Positions 25,541-35,984 of a stretch of DNA of 64,000 nt are shown one piece after another. The stretch comes from DDH964 sp963763205. GTDB lineage: Bacteria > Desulfobacterota > Desulfuromonadia > Desulfuromonadales > DDH964. The notes beneath the pieces are model-generated. The model was not told where the DNA came from and ran no database searches. It saw only the letters and a list, made by a program, of their open reading frames with translations. How positions within the stretch are numbered: the first letter of the stretch is position 1; each line of letters starts with the position of its first letter. Both the position numbers and the translations under genes were made by a program. The stretch is taken from contig CAVXNQ010000021.1 of the NCBI GenBank assembly GCA_963763205.1, positions 350,126 through 414,125 of the forward strand. Reading direction: 5' to 3'.

Positions 25541-26815
25541 TCAATTGCCGATTGGCAAGGCCTCGCAGCCATCCAGGTAGAGCTGTTGCAGGTCGCCGCC
25601 GCAGCCGGAGCAGAGGTAGTCCCACAACTCCGCGACAGGCGGCAGGCGGGACGGCGCCAGGACCTGGAAATGGCCGCCCCACCCGGCCTGCAAAGAGCCG
25701 ATCTCGCCGGCCAGGCCGAGGGCTCGGGCGCCGCCGAGGGTCGCCATGGTCAAGAGTTGCTGTGGCGTGCCCGCATCGCCGAACCACTGCCGGGCAAAGG
25801 CGAGTTCGTCCCAGATCGAGAGGGAATCGTTGCTGGCCATGCTGTCGGTGCCGAGGGCGAGGAGCGCGCCGGCGGCGAGGTAGCCGGCAAGGGGCGCCCG
25901 GCCGACGTCGAGGCGGGCGTTGGAGCGCGGGCAGAGGACTACCGGGGCGCCGTGGTCGGCAATCAGGGCGATGTCGTCCTCATCGACGTGAACGCCGTGA
26001 ACCAGCATGACCCCGGGATGGAGGCCGCCGCAGGCCTGGAGGTAGCGCACCGGGGAGAGGCCGGCGGCCGGCGGCAGCAGCTTGCCCCAGCCGACCAGCG
26101 GGTAGAAACGCTCTGCCAGGGGACCGTCCATGGAGGCCAGAAAGGCGGTCTCGTCGGCCGACTCGGCGAGGTGGATCGTCGCTGGCAGGTGGCGGCGGCG
26201 AGCCAGGTCAAAGGCTTGGCGCAGGTAGCCTTCGGCCAGAGTGTAGGGGGAGTGCGGGGAGAGACCCAAACCGATCGGCCCCGAAAGGGCCTGGTCCAGG
26301 ATCCGCTCAACGCTCTCCAGCAGGGGATCCCAACGCTCGGCGCTGCGGCCGAGGACTTCGAGGAAGGAGCGGCCGTGCAGTGGGCAGCCGGCATAGGCCT
26401 TGCGGGCCGGAAAATAGCTGAGGATATCCCCCACCGCTCCGGTGCCGGCACGCAGCGAACGCCGAATCCCTTCGGCCAGGGAGCCGGCAAAAGCATCCAG
26501 GGGAAGACTGCGTTTGATACGCACGACTTGGAGAATCCAGTCGACGAAACTGCTCGGCTGGCGGGTTTCGCCGACGGCCTGCGCCCAGTCGGGGTAGCTG
26601 GTCAACTCCAGGTGGGTATGGGCGTTGACCAGCGGCGGCAGCAGGATGGCATCGCCGAAATCGGTGCCGAGGGCGTGCGGAGCAAGGCGGCGGACGGCGT
26701 CGCGGCGGCCGACGGCGGCGATGCGGCCGGCCTGGACCAGGAGGGCGCCGTCCTCGACCGGAGCGGATGAGATGGGCAGCAGGTAGCGGGCAGTGTAGAT
26801 CCTGGCATTTTCCAT
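25541..26815 (-). CDS. Amidohydrolase, cytosine/adenosine-deaminase-like (ATZ/TRZ superfamily)
   Basis: A 424-residue metal-dependent deaminase/chlorohydrolase. Metal-site motifs: VNAHTHLELTSY (HxH on strand 1), ATIHLAESADE (His and Glu), LVHGVHVDEDDIALIA (His) and LGTDSMASNDSLSIWDELAF (Asp). An N-terminal ARYLLPISSAPVEDGALLVQAGRI beta-sandwich is present. The family includes S-adenosylhomocysteine/MTA deaminases and aminofutalosine deaminase of the menaquinone pathway; I cannot choose between them from sequence. It lies downstream of the pan operon. Confidence 0.85.
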   Translation of the reverse strand: MENARIYTARYLLPISSAPVEDGALLVQAGRIAAVGRRDAVRRLAPHALGTDFGDAILLPPLVNAHTHLELTSYPDWAQAVGETRQPSSFVDWILQVVRIKRSLPLDAFAGSLAEGIRRSLRAGTGAVGDILSYFPARKAYAGCPLHGRSFLEVLGRSAERWDPLLESVERILDQALSGPIGLGLSPHSPYTLAEGYLRQAFDLARRRHLPATIHLAESADETAFLASMDGPLAERFYPLVGWGKLLPPAAGLSPVRYLQACGGLHPGVMLVHGVHVDEDDIALIADHGAPVVLCPRSNARLDVGRAPLAGYLAAGALLALGTDSMASNDSLSIWDELAFARQWFGDAGTPQQLLTMATLGGARALGLAGEIGSLQAGWGGHFQVLAPSRLPPVAELWDYLCSGCGGDLQQLYLDGCEALPIGN

Positions 26816-26848
26816 CGGTCCTGGGAGCCTGTCTGTTGAGATGGTCTC

Positions 26849-28503
26849 CTAGGAGGCGGCGCGCTCGGCGCAGAGCGCTTCAACCTGCCGCAGCAGGGCG
26901 GCCACCTCCGGCTGTTGCACGATCGCGCACTGTTCGTCCAGCACCTCGGCGAGGATCGCGTCGGTGGTCAGGGGGTTGGCCAGCACCACGCGGAAGACCG
27001 TGAGTTCCTTGCGCCGGTAGGCCGCCACCCGCAGCCGGGTGCGGGAAACGAAGGTCTTGCCGGCCTCACGCTCGATCTTCTGCACCAGCTGGTTGACCTG
27101 GTCGAGCAGGGCATTGATGCGGCAGCTGCGGCCCGAGTCCGCCCGTGCCAGAGCCTGCTGCACGGCGGCCGGACAGTAACGGTAGGTGAGGATGTTCAGT
27201 TCCGGGGCGCTGGTCAGCTCGAAATCGGGATGCCGCCGGATCATACCGGCGAAGGTGCGGGCGCGCTCGATTCCCAGGTCGATGAGAAGCTCATACCCCT
27301 TGCGGCCGATGATCGACAGTCCGGCGTGGACCAGCAGCGCCTTGCCCGGCCGCGACCCCTCGAGGGTATGGCTGCCCAGGTCCTTGGAGCCGTGGCGCAG
27401 GATGTAGGCGGCATGGTGCTCGATGGCCGACAGCGCGGTGGGGTCCTTGAAGACCACCATTCCCGCCCCCATCGGCACGTAGAGCTGCTTGTGAGCGTCG
27501 ATGGTGACCGAATCGGCGCGGGCGATCCCCTCGAGCAGATGCCGGTGGCGCTCGGAAAAGAGGGTCGGGCCGCCCCAGGCGGCATCGACGTGGAAATGGC
27601 AGTCGAGCTCTAAGGCGATATCGGCCATGGCCTCCAGCGGATCGATGTTGCCGGTCTCGGTGGTGCCGGCGATGCCGACCAGCGCCAGGGGGCGAATATT
27701 CTCGTCCCGCAGCCGGGCACAGGTCTCTTTGAGCAGTGCCAGGTCGATGCGATTGTCGTCGTCGGTTTCGACCAGCACCAGGTGGTCGCGGCCGATCCCC
27801 AAGAGGTCGGCGGCCTTGCCCAGGGAATAGTGCCCGCGGCGGGAGGCGAGCACGGCGACCCCCTCGCAGCCGAGGTGTTTCATCGCGCGCACCAGCCCCT
27901 CCTGGGCGATCCCCCGGAATTCGCCGTCCGGCGGCGAAGAGGCGGTTGCGCGCCACCCACAGGGCGGTCACGTTGGCGATGGTGCCGCCGCTAGCAGAAC
28001 GCCCCCAGGGCATGCCGGCTGTCGTGCATCCAGTGCGCGTAGAAGGCGTCGTCGGCCTGGTAGACCAGGTGATGGAGCATGGCCAGCACCTGCCGTTCCA
28101 GCGGAGTGAAGGCCTTGGAGGTCTCCACCTTGACCAGGTTCTGGTTCAGCGCCGTCATGATCCGGGAGAGCGGCAGCATGAAATACGGCAGAGCCGAAGT
28201 CATGTGGCCGATGAAGCCGGGGGCGGCGGTATGCACCGACTGGGCGACCAGCTTCTCTTTGACGAACTCGGTATATTCGGAGACAAAGGTGGGCTCTTCG
28301 GGAATCCGGCTGGAGGAAAAGTCGGCCTCGATATCCTCCAGGCTGTGCTCCAGGGCGACGATGTGGGTCTGCAGAAAACCGGCGACATCATCGCTGATCG
28401 CCCGGTCGATCGCTCCCAGGGTCGAATGGCGCGCCTCGGGGACCGTGAAGATGCGGTAGAGGTTTTCCAGGGTGGCGCGAGCCGTTTCGCGATTTTTCGG
28501 CAT
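26849..28503 (-). CDS. panP: Pyridoxal-dependent aspartate 1-decarboxylase candidate (PanP-like), twice frameshifted
   Basis: A ~551-residue group II PLP decarboxylase. The N-terminal part (MPKNRETARATLENLYRIFT … PGFIGHMTSALPYFMLPL) and the PLP part (HVDAAWGGPTLFSERH, SVTIDAHKQLYVPMGAG with the Schiff-base Lys) match the glutamate-decarboxylase fold. The length and the pathway position just after panC fit PanP, the PLP-dependent replacement of the pyruvoyl enzyme PanD, which makes beta-alanine from aspartate. The frame changes near 27998 (…RHALG / SGGTIANVTALW) and near 27930 (…RLFAA / DGEFRGIAQEGL); both look like one-base indels. ATG 28503 is 2 bases after the panC stop. Glutamate or other amino-acid decarboxylation is possible but less likely here. 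Confidence 0.8.
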
Positions 28504-28505
28504 GG

Positions 28506-29360
28506 TCAATTCGCCTCGGAGAGGAGGTAACCGTTGTCGATCAGCCGGGTCTTGCCAATGAAGACCGCCAGCAGCAAAACCGAGTCGGCATCCACCCGAA
28601 ACTGCTCCTGCAGCGTCAGTTGGTGGCAAATCTGCAGGTAGTCGATGCGCGCCGCCGGCTGCGCCGCGATCATAGCGCGCAGGGTGCTCAAAATGGCCGG
28701 CACGTCGCGCACGCCGTCGCGGGCCAGTTGCCGCGCCGCTGCCAGCGCCCGGGAGAGGACCAGGGCCTGAGCCCGTTCGTCCGCGGAGAGGTAGACGTTG
28801 CGGGAACTCATCGCCAGCCCGTCCGCTTCGCGGACGATCGGCATGCCGGCGATCTCCACCGGCAGGTTGAGATCAAGGGTCATGCGCCGGATCACCGCCA
28901 GCTGCTGGAAATCCTTCTGACCGAAGAGGGCGAGGTGCGGCTGGACGATGTTGAAGAGCTTGGCCACCACCGTGGTCACGCCACGAAAGTGGCCGGGGCG
29001 GCTGGCGCCGCAGAGGGTTTCGGTGAGTCCCTCGACGTTGACGTAGGTGGCGTAGCCGGGTGGGTAGATGGTCGCCGGGGTGGGGTAAAAGAGCAGGTCG
29101 ACCCCCGCCTCCCGGGCCAGGGACGCATCGCGCTCGAAGTCGCGGGGATAGGCGTCGAGGTCCTCGTTGGCGCCGAACTGGGTCGGGTTGACGAAGATCG
29201 ACAGGACCAGGATATCCCCCTGTGCCCGCCCCTCGCGCAGCAGCGAGAGGTGCCCTTCGTGGAGGTAACCCATGGTCGGCACGAAGGCGATCCGTCGCCC
29301 CTCCCGGCGCAGGTCGAGGCAGATCTTCTGCATCCGTTGGATGTCGTCGATAATTTGCAT
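28506..29360 (-). CDS. panC: Pantoate-beta-alanine ligase
   Basis: A 284-residue ATP-dependent ligase forming pantothenate from pantoate and beta-alanine. Motifs: FVPTMGYLHEGHLSLLREG (HIGH-like ATP site), VSIFVNPTQFGANEDLDAYPR, GHFRGVTTVVAKLFNIVQPHLALFGQKDFQQL and MSSRNVYLS (KMSKS-like). The start is ATG 29360 (MQIIDDIQRM); an upstream open extension is spacer repeat sequence. It sits between panB and panP. Confidence 0.97.
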   Translation of the reverse strand: MQIIDDIQRMQKICLDLRREGRRIAFVPTMGYLHEGHLSLLREGRAQGDILVLSIFVNPTQFGANEDLDAYPRDFERDASLAREAGVDLLFYPTPATIYPPGYATYVNVEGLTETLCGASRPGHFRGVTTVVAKLFNIVQPHLALFGQKDFQQLAVIRRMTLDLNLPVEIAGMPIVREADGLAMSSRNVYLSADERAQALVLSRALAAARQLARDGVRDVPAILSTLRAMIAAQPAARIDYLQICHQLTLQEQFRVDADSVLLLAVFIGKTRLIDNGYLLSEAN

Positions 29361-29394
29361 GGCTACTTGGGACCGTGAATGGGTGAATAGCGAA

Positions 29395-29490
29395 AGGTTA
29401 AAAGTAAAATGTAAAAAGATTGGGGCAAAGGCTCTGGACCTAAGGGCCTTTAACCACTTTTCACCTTTCACATTTCACTTTTCACCGACC
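29395..29490. repeat. Spacer of iterated GTGAAAAGTGAAA words in inverted arrangement
   Basis: The panB-panC spacer holds the word family AAGTGAAA/GGTGAAAAGTGG on the minus strand (29445-29485) and a weaker inverse set (AAAGGTTAAAAGTAAAATG, 29395-29414) on the other arm, so the transcript can fold back. It is markedly AT-richer than the flanking genes and has no open frame with RBS. Confidence 0.65.
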
Positions 29491-30294
29491 CTAAAACGAA
29501 TGCTCCTTGCCCGGGAAAACGCCCCCTTTCACCTCGCGGATATAGTCGTCGACGGCACCACTGATCAGCGTGGCAGCATCGGCGTAGCGCTTGACGAACT
29601 TGGGCGAGTACTTCTCGCAGAGGCCGAGGATGTCGTGGATCACCAGCACCTGGCCGTCGCAGTCGATGCCGGCGCCGATGCCGATGGTCGGGATCGGCGC
29701 CGCCGCGGTGATCTCCGCCGCCAGGCTGGCCGGAATCCCCTCCAGGACCAGGGCGAAGGCGCCGGCCTCGGCCACCGCGCGGGCGTCGGCGAGGAGCTGC
29801 CGCGCCTGCTCCTCCAGTTTCCCCTGGACGCGGTAGCCGCCCATCCGGTGGATCGATTGAGGGGTGAGGCCAATATGCCCCATCACCGGGATGTCCATGG
29901 CGACGATGGCGGCGATAGTGGCAGCGACATTCTCGCCCCCTTCCAGCTTGACCGCCTGGGCGCCCCCCTCCTTGATCAGCCGGCCGGCGTTGCGGCGCGC
30001 CTCGGAAAGATCGGTCTGGTAGGAGAGAAACGGCAGATCAGCCACCACCAGCGCCCGCTGGGTGCCGCGGCGGACCGCCCGGGTGTGGTAGACCATCTCG
30101 TCCATGGTCACCGGCAGGGTGTTGTCGTAACCGGCGACCACCACGCCGAGGGAGTCCCCAACCAGGATCATGTCGATGCCGGCCTGGTCCAGCAACCGCG
30201 CGAAGGGGAAGTCGTAGGCGGTAAGAACGGAGATCTTCTCGCTCGCTGCCTTCATCTTCTGGATATCGAGTACCGTGACCGGTTTTTTGCTCAT
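29491..30294 (-). CDS. panB: 3-methyl-2-oxobutanoate hydroxymethyltransferase
   Basis: A 267-residue TIM-barrel enzyme adding a hydroxymethyl group from methylene-tetrahydrofolate to ketoisovalerate to give ketopantoate. Motifs: ISVLTAYDFPFARLLDQAGID, ILVGDSLGVVVAGYDNTLPVT (Mg-binding Asp), FLSYQ, AVKLEGG, VMGHIGLTPQS and PTIGIGAG. ATG 30294 follows AGGGAA. First gene of the pantothenate operon; a structured leader with an intrinsic terminator lies directly upstream. Confidence 0.97.
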   Translation of the reverse strand: MSKKPVTVLDIQKMKAASEKISVLTAYDFPFARLLDQAGIDMILVGDSLGVVVAGYDNTLPVTMDEMVYHTRAVRRGTQRALVVADLPFLSYQTDLSEARRNAGRLIKEGGAQAVKLEGGENVAATIAAIVAMDIPVMGHIGLTPQSIHRMGGYRVQGKLEEQARQLLADARAVAEAGAFALVLEGIPASLAAEITAAAPIPTIGIGAGIDCDGQVLVIHDILGLCEKYSPKFVKRYADAATLISGAVDDYIREVKGGVFPGKEHSF

Positions 30295-30316
30295 GGTTTT
30301 CCCTGTCGTTGGTCTC

Positions 30317-30352
30317 AAAAACGAAAAGCCCTCCGGAACCATTCCGAAAGGC
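30317..30352 (-). terminator. Intrinsic terminator in the panB leader
   Basis: An 11-bp stem GCCTTTCGGAA/TTCCGGAGGGC with a TGG loop (30328-30352), followed by TTTTCGTTTTT, ending 22 bases before the panB start codon. It could end the upstream transcript or act as an attenuator for the pan operon. Its position right before the ribosome site favours attenuation. Confidence 0.75.
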
Positions 30353-30407
30353 CAAACGGGAAGCCGTCCCGTCGGGGGAGTCTCCCGCCACGAGCTGGCA
30401 CTGCCTT

Positions 30408-30433
30408 CCGTCCCGGTCTTTCGATCCAGGCGG
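30408..30433 (-). promoter_or_regulatory. Candidate pan-motif RNA hairpin upstream of panB
   Basis: On the minus strand the sequence folds as CCG-CCTGG-(A)-TC-GAAA-GA-CCGGG-(A)-CGG: a GAAA-capped helix with one bulged A on each strand. Two bulged adenosines in a short hairpin in the 5' UTR of pantothenate operons is the published description of the pan RNA motif, known from Firmicutes, Chloroflexi and deltaproteobacteria. A covariance-model search was not possible. A second tandem hairpin is not clearly visible. Confidence 0.6.
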
Positions 30434-30558
30434 TCTGTCGGAAATGGAAAAACCGCTGATCACCTAGCTGCTCCGGTGCGTGTCCCGGGCGGATCGCGGC
30501 TCTCCAAAAAAGCGTTCTAGTAAATATCACAGCCGTTGCGCGGCTGTAAAGTCCTATC

Positions 30559-31146
30559 TCAGCCCTTCCGGGCCGGGAAGAGGGGCTTGCCGTCGCGGTA
30601 GGCGGTGCCGACCTTGCGGCCGAGACTCCAGTATTCCCGGACTCCGCCGAGATAGACCAGCGGGGCGATCGCTTGCGGATCGATCCGCCCTTCCTCACCC
30701 ACGGCATCGGCCGCCACCTGGATGTCGAGGATCTCGCCGAGGATCAGTTGATAGTCCCCCAGGGTCACCTCCCCCGTGACCCGGCACTCGACGCACAGGG
30801 GCGATTCGGCCACCAGCGGCGCCTTGATCCGCGTCGCCGGCTCCGGGGTGAGACCGGCCAGCTTGAATTTATCGTGATCCCGACCGGAGGCCAGGCCGCA
30901 AAAATCGGCAGCGGCCATCAGATTTTCGGGGACGACGCAGACCGAAAATTCGCGGCTGGCCATGATGTTGGCAAAGGACTGGCGGCCGCGGTTCAGGGCC
31001 ACGGCCATGGTCGGCGGCGTCTTGCTGACGACTCCCACCCACGAGGCGGTCATCAGGTCGAAATGGCCCCCGGCATCGACGCTGCCGATCAAGGTGGTCG
31101 GCTGGGGGAAGAAGGTAACGCAGGGGCCGAGGGATTGCCTGGTCAT
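30559..31146 (-). CDS. Flavin reductase-like domain protein
   Basis: A 195-residue FMN-binding split-barrel protein. Typical segments: VTFFPQPTTLIGSVDAGGHFDLMTASWVGVVS, PPTMAVALNRGRQSFANI, EFSVCVVPENLMAAADFCGL, and LVAESPLCVECRVTGEVTLGDYQLILGEILDIQV. Such proteins supply reduced flavin or act as oxidoreductases of unknown substrate. ATG 31146 overlaps the NAD-GDH stop (ATGA) and has AGGAGAAA upstream, so it is translationally coupled to the dehydrogenase. Confidence 0.87.
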   Translation of the reverse strand: MTRQSLGPCVTFFPQPTTLIGSVDAGGHFDLMTASWVGVVSKTPPTMAVALNRGRQSFANIMASREFSVCVVPENLMAAADFCGLASGRDHDKFKLAGLTPEPATRIKAPLVAESPLCVECRVTGEVTLGDYQLILGEILDIQVAADAVGEEGRIDPQAIAPLVYLGGVREYWSLGRKVGTAYRDGKPLFPARKG

Positions 31147-34100
31147 CGCGGTTTCTCCTGGGGATGATTCTCCTCGGCCAGTGCCTCGAGCGACCGGGAG
31201 AGGACCGTGAAGGGATGAAAATTGGCCGGCAGGTTGCCGCGCAGCGCCTCGCGCAATCCCTGGTAGGCACGGAAGGACCCGCGCCGGCTGGCGAAAAAGG
31301 CCTCGGGGTTGCCGGCGTGGTCGACCAGGATGACGCGGGTGATGCGAAATCCGCCGCGGTGGAAGGCGGCGATCAGGGCCTGCTGGGCGAGGCGGTCCCA
31401 GCGGTCGCGCAGCAGGACTTCGCCGAGGGCCGCGACCAGGGAGTCGATCCCGAGCTGGGCACGTACTTCGTTGAAGGTGTGGGCCACCGAATAGAAATCG
31501 CCGCCGGAGGTTTTCAGCAACTCGACCAGGGGCAGGAAATTTTCGAACCAGGCGAGCCCGGCCAGGCGCTGGGCCGACTCCGCGGAGAGGCCGGCCTGCT
31601 CGAGCCAATCCGCCTGCTGCCGGCAGGAGTGCCAGTCCGCTTCCGGCAACAGGCCGCCCAGGGATTTGAGATACAGGTCGACCTGCTGGCGATAGCGCTC
31701 CAGGGTCCCGGCCTCGGCAGCAACCGGAAGGCCGTGTTCCAAGGCCCATTCGCACATCGTCCACAACAGCTCTTCGATACCGGAGAGGAGCCGGTATTGG
31801 TCCTCCGCCGGCAGCTCATGCCCCAGGCTGCGGATCGCATGGCGCAGTGGCGCGGCAGCGAGGGCCCCATCGAAGACCAGGTAAGCCTCGGCGGCGGCCA
31901 CCAGCCCGGCTCCGGTCCGGGTGACCAGTCGGTTGAGAAACGCCGCCCCGGCCTGGCCGACGATTTCATTGGTAAGGACGGTCGCGGTGATCTCCCGCGC
32001 CAGGGGATGCCGCGGTAGCTGCTCGGCATAATCCGCGGCTACCGACGGCGGGAAATATCCAGTCAGGCGATCGCGCAGCGCCGGCCGGCCAGGAAGGTCG
32101 CTCTCCAGCAGGGCCTGGTAGATCTGCATCTTGCTGTAGGCCATCAGGATCGCCAGCTCGGGGCGGGCCAGTACCCCTCCCTCACGGGCCAGGACTTCCT
32201 TGGACGTCGGGAGAAATTCGCCGCGGCGGTCGAGCAGACCGGCCCGAGTCAGGCGGTCAGTCAGGGCGAAGAAGGGCTCCGCATCCGCGGCGCAGCGCCG
32301 TTGGTCAAGGGAGAGACAGAGGCTCTGTTGGTCGTTGTTGGCCAGCACGGCAACCACCACGTCGTCGGTCACCCCTTCCAGGACCCGGTTGCGCTCCTCC
32401 AACGAGCTGAGGACCCCGGCGGCGCGCACTCCTTGCATGAGGATCTTCAGGTTGACCTCGTGGTCGGAACAGTCGACCCCGCCGGAATTGTCGACGGCAT
32501 CGGTGTTGATCCGTCCCCCGCGCAGGGCGTACTCGATGCGCCCGCGCTGGGTGAAGCCGAGGTTCCCCCCTCCCCCACCACCTTCGCCCGCAGCTGCGCT
32601 GCGTCGATGCGCAGGGCGTCGTTGGCGCGATCGCCGGCCTCCTCGTTTTTCTCGCTGGAGGCCTTGACATAGGTGCCGACGCCGCCGTTCCAGAGCAGGT
32701 CGACCTCGGCGGTCAGCAGCAGACGGATCAGCCCCGGCACGTCGATGGTGTCGTGGCGCACCCCCAGCCAGCGCTGCACCGGTTCGGACAGGGGAATCTC
32801 CTTGGCATCGCGGGGGAAGACGCCGCCGCCGGCCGAAATCAGCTTGGTATCGTAATCGGCCCAGGACGAACGCGGCAGGGCGAAGAGCCGTTGGCGCTCG
32901 GCGAAGGAAACCGCCGGGTCAGGATCGGGATCGAGGAAGACGTGGCGATGGTCGAAAGCCGCGAGCAGGTGGATCTGCCGGGAGAGAAGCATGCCGTTGC
33001 CGAAGACGTCGCCGCTCATGTCGCCGATGCCGACCACGGTGAAGGGCTCGGCCTGGATGTCGATGCTCAGCTCGCGGAAATGCCGTTTCACACACTCCCA
33101 GGCGCCGCGGGCGGTGATGCCGAGCGCCTTGTGGTCGTAGCCGTGGGAACCGCCGCTGGCGAAGGCGTCGTCGAGCCAGAAGCCGTATTCCCGGCTGATG
33201 GCGTTGGCGGTGTCGGAAAACTGCGCCGTCCCCTTGTCGGCGGCGACCACCAGGTAGGGGTCGGGCTCGTCATAGGCGACGACCTGATCCGGAGTGACGA
33301 CTTGGTCGCCGACACGGTTGTCGGTGAGGTCGAGGAGCCCCCGCATCAGCACCTGGTAGGCTTCGCGGGAGAGGCGCACCCCCTCCTCGCGGGTGGCGAA
33401 GGGGGTCTTGACGACGAAACCGCCCTTGGAACCGACCGGGACGATCAGCGCGTTCTTGCTCATCTGGGTCTTCATCAGACCGAGGATTTCGGTGCGGAAG
33501 TCGTCGGGCCGGTCCGACCAGCGGATGCCGCCGCGAGCGACCTTGCCGCCGCGCAGGTGGATCCCTTCCATGTTCGCGGCATGCACGTAGATCTCGAACA
33601 GGGGGCGCGGCGCCGGCATCTCGATGATCCCCAGGGCGCTGATCTTGAAGGCGAAGAAGTAGTCGTCCCGTTCCCGGCGCAGAAAGAAGTTGGTCCTCAC
33701 GGTGGAGTCGATGAGATTGAAGAGGGTGCGCAGGATGCGGTCCTCGTTGGTGTCGGCGACGACCTCCAGGGCCTCGATCAGTTGCTGGCGCAGCGGCGAG
33801 AGCCCCTCCTCCTCGCGCCGGGCTGGATCTTCCCAGCGCGGATCGGGGTGGAAACGGGCGGCGAAGTAGTCGTAGAGGAGCCGCGCAACCCGCGGGTTGT
33901 TGATCAGCGCGAAGGCCACCCGCTTCTTGGTGAAGGGGGAGCCGAGCTGGAAGTAGTAGTTGCGGTAGCCCCGAAAGACGTCGATCTGCTTCCAGTCGAG
34001 GCCGGTGGGGATCAGCAGCCGGTTGAGATAGTCGTTTTCCGCCAGGCCGCGGTGGAGGGCCAGAAAGGCGTCGAGCAGGGCCTGGCGCAGGCTGGCGAGG

Positions 34101-35896
34101 TTGGGGCGGGCGCGGTCGGCGCCGCGCACCGCGAAGCTCTTGATGTGGACCGGCTGCGGCTGCACCTCGAGGGCGAAATCGACCTCGTCAATGACGCAGA
34201 GGCCCAGATTCTCCAGGATCGGCAACAGGTCGTTGAGATATTTCTTGCCCAGGCTGTAGAACTGCAGCCGGAAAAAATCCCCGTCGGGGTCGGAAAAGGG
34301 CCCCCACAGGTCGATCCGGTCCTCGCCGTCGACGAGCAGTCGCTCGAGAACCCGGACGTCGCGAATGGCAAACCGCGGGTGGACCAGGGTCCGGTATTCG
34401 CGGCTGAAGGCCGCCTGGTAGCGCTGCCAGCGCTGGCGGTCCCCGACCTCCCCGAACACCCGCAGGAACTGGCGGTGCAGACGCTGTTCCCAAGGGCGGA
34501 CCAGGCGGGTCAGGCCTCGCTCCAGGCGGGCCTGGTCGATATGCAGCTCTTCCACTTGCGGACGGGCGGAGACGTGCAGGCTGAGATAGTCGCTGGAGAT
34601 ATGGATGACCCGCGAAACCAGGTCGTCGGCCTGCAGGGCCCGGCCGAGGTACTTCTCGATCCGCGCCAGGTTGTCGCTGCCATAGAGATCACGGGGCATG
34701 ATCAACAGCAGGGTCAGGCCGTGCACCGCGAGGCTGCGGGTGACCACGACCTTGATGGTGCCGTGGCGATAGATCTGGGTGAAGGAGCGCAGCATGGCGT
34801 CGAGCTCGGCATCGGCCATGAAGAACAGCTCGACCTTGGGAAACGTGTTGAGGATGTCAATGGTCTTGCGCCAGTCATGGCAGCCCCGGGGGATGTCGAG
34901 ACGTTCCAGGGCCCCTTCGATGCGCTGGCGCAACGCCGGGACGGCGAAGCTCGGATCGTTGCGGCTCTCTTCGGAAAAGAGACCGAGAAAGGCGTGTTCG
35001 ATCTCCTGGCCGTCGAGTTGTTCACGGATGCCGACATAGACCAGGTTTTCGTCGCGCAGGACCGGACTGGGCATGGCCGTGGGTTCGACAACGATACGGT
35101 GCCCTCGCACCAGACGCTGGCGATCGGCGTCGCCGAGGGGCGGTGCTGGCAAACCGCAGGCGCTGCCAGGAATCTCCTCGAGGCCGGCGAGACCGCCGGC
35201 GGCATCCAGCCCGAGCCGCAACCGCTGGTAGGAAAAGGGCAGGAAATTCCCCTCCCGCAGCCAGTGCAGAAAGTTCTGTTCAGCCGGCAGCGTCGCCGCT
35301 TCCTCCAGCCCGGTCAGTACTTCGGTCAGGCCCTGGCTCCCCCGCTGCACCCGGAGTACCGCATCCAGGCCGGCCGCGATCGCCGCCAAGACCGCCGGCC
35401 GCTGTTCCTCGGCCAGCCCGTGCAGCAGGATCACGACCAGGGATTCCCGGTCTCCCGCCTCGTCAATGCCGCCGATTCCCGCCAGCCGGCCGTGTTCGCG
35501 GCGTACGGCCAGGATCGGGTGGCACACGACCTGGAAGTCGACGCTCAGCCGAACCAGGGCCAGCTGCAGGGTGTGGACCAGGTAGGGGGCATCCGGCGTG
35601 TTGGTCAGCAGCACCATGTGGGCCCCGTCCAGAGGTAGCAGTCGGACGGGGTCGCCGACCTCCTGCCGGGACAGAAAGCGAAACAGTTCCAGGAGCCGGT
35701 CGGCCAGATCGCGCGGGGAAAGCTGCCGCAGGAAGAAGGGGGGCGTGCTGGCCTGCAGGCGGTCGGCCAGGGCCAGCACCAGGGGGCGTTGGTCGTCGGC
35801 GGATTGTTCGGCCGCCAGTTCCCGGGCGGCTACGATACTGGCGGCCAGATCGGCGGTGTTGGTCTGGGGGGAGGAATCTTCGAAGATAAGGCGCAT
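31143..35896 (-). CDS. NAD-dependent glutamate dehydrogenase, large (~180 kDa) class, frameshifted
   Basis: A ~1,584-residue enzyme catalysing glutamate + NAD+ to 2-oxoglutarate + NH4+. ATG 35896 (MRLIFEDSSPQTNTADLA) starts the long ACT-containing N-terminal domain; the catalytic part includes RGGKVARGGIRWSDRPDDFRTEILGLMKTQMSKNALIVPVGSKGGFV, FSDTANAISREYGFWLDDAFASGGSHGYDHK, VGIGDMSGDVFGNGMLLS and NGGVGTYVKAS. At about 32565-32570 a C-run (read as G on the coding strand) is one base short, shifting the frame from VVGEGG to NLGFTQRGRIEYA…; the C-terminal ~430 residues then continue to 31143. Both halves are well conserved, so it is one gene. It probably supports amino-acid catabolism or nitrogen balance. 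Confidence 0.93.
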
Positions 35897-35984
35897 CGCT
35901 CCACTCGTCGTTGAGGGTGAATGGATATTCCCGAGCCGGCGGCAATCGGGGATGGGCCAGCCGCTGCCGCTAAAGCTTAGAAGA

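Noticed and set aside
30408..30500. GEMM-I (c-di-GMP or cGAMP) riboswitch in the panB leader
   Set aside because: GAAA-GGGAC-like words looked similar, but the conserved CA…AAAGCC core and the second helix are not formed; the two-bulge hairpin and pan context fit the pan motif better.
32753..35638. A 961-codon open frame on the plus strand
   Set aside because: It is antisense to the NAD-glutamate dehydrogenase, with low-complexity composition and no motif; high GC keeps the opposite strand open.
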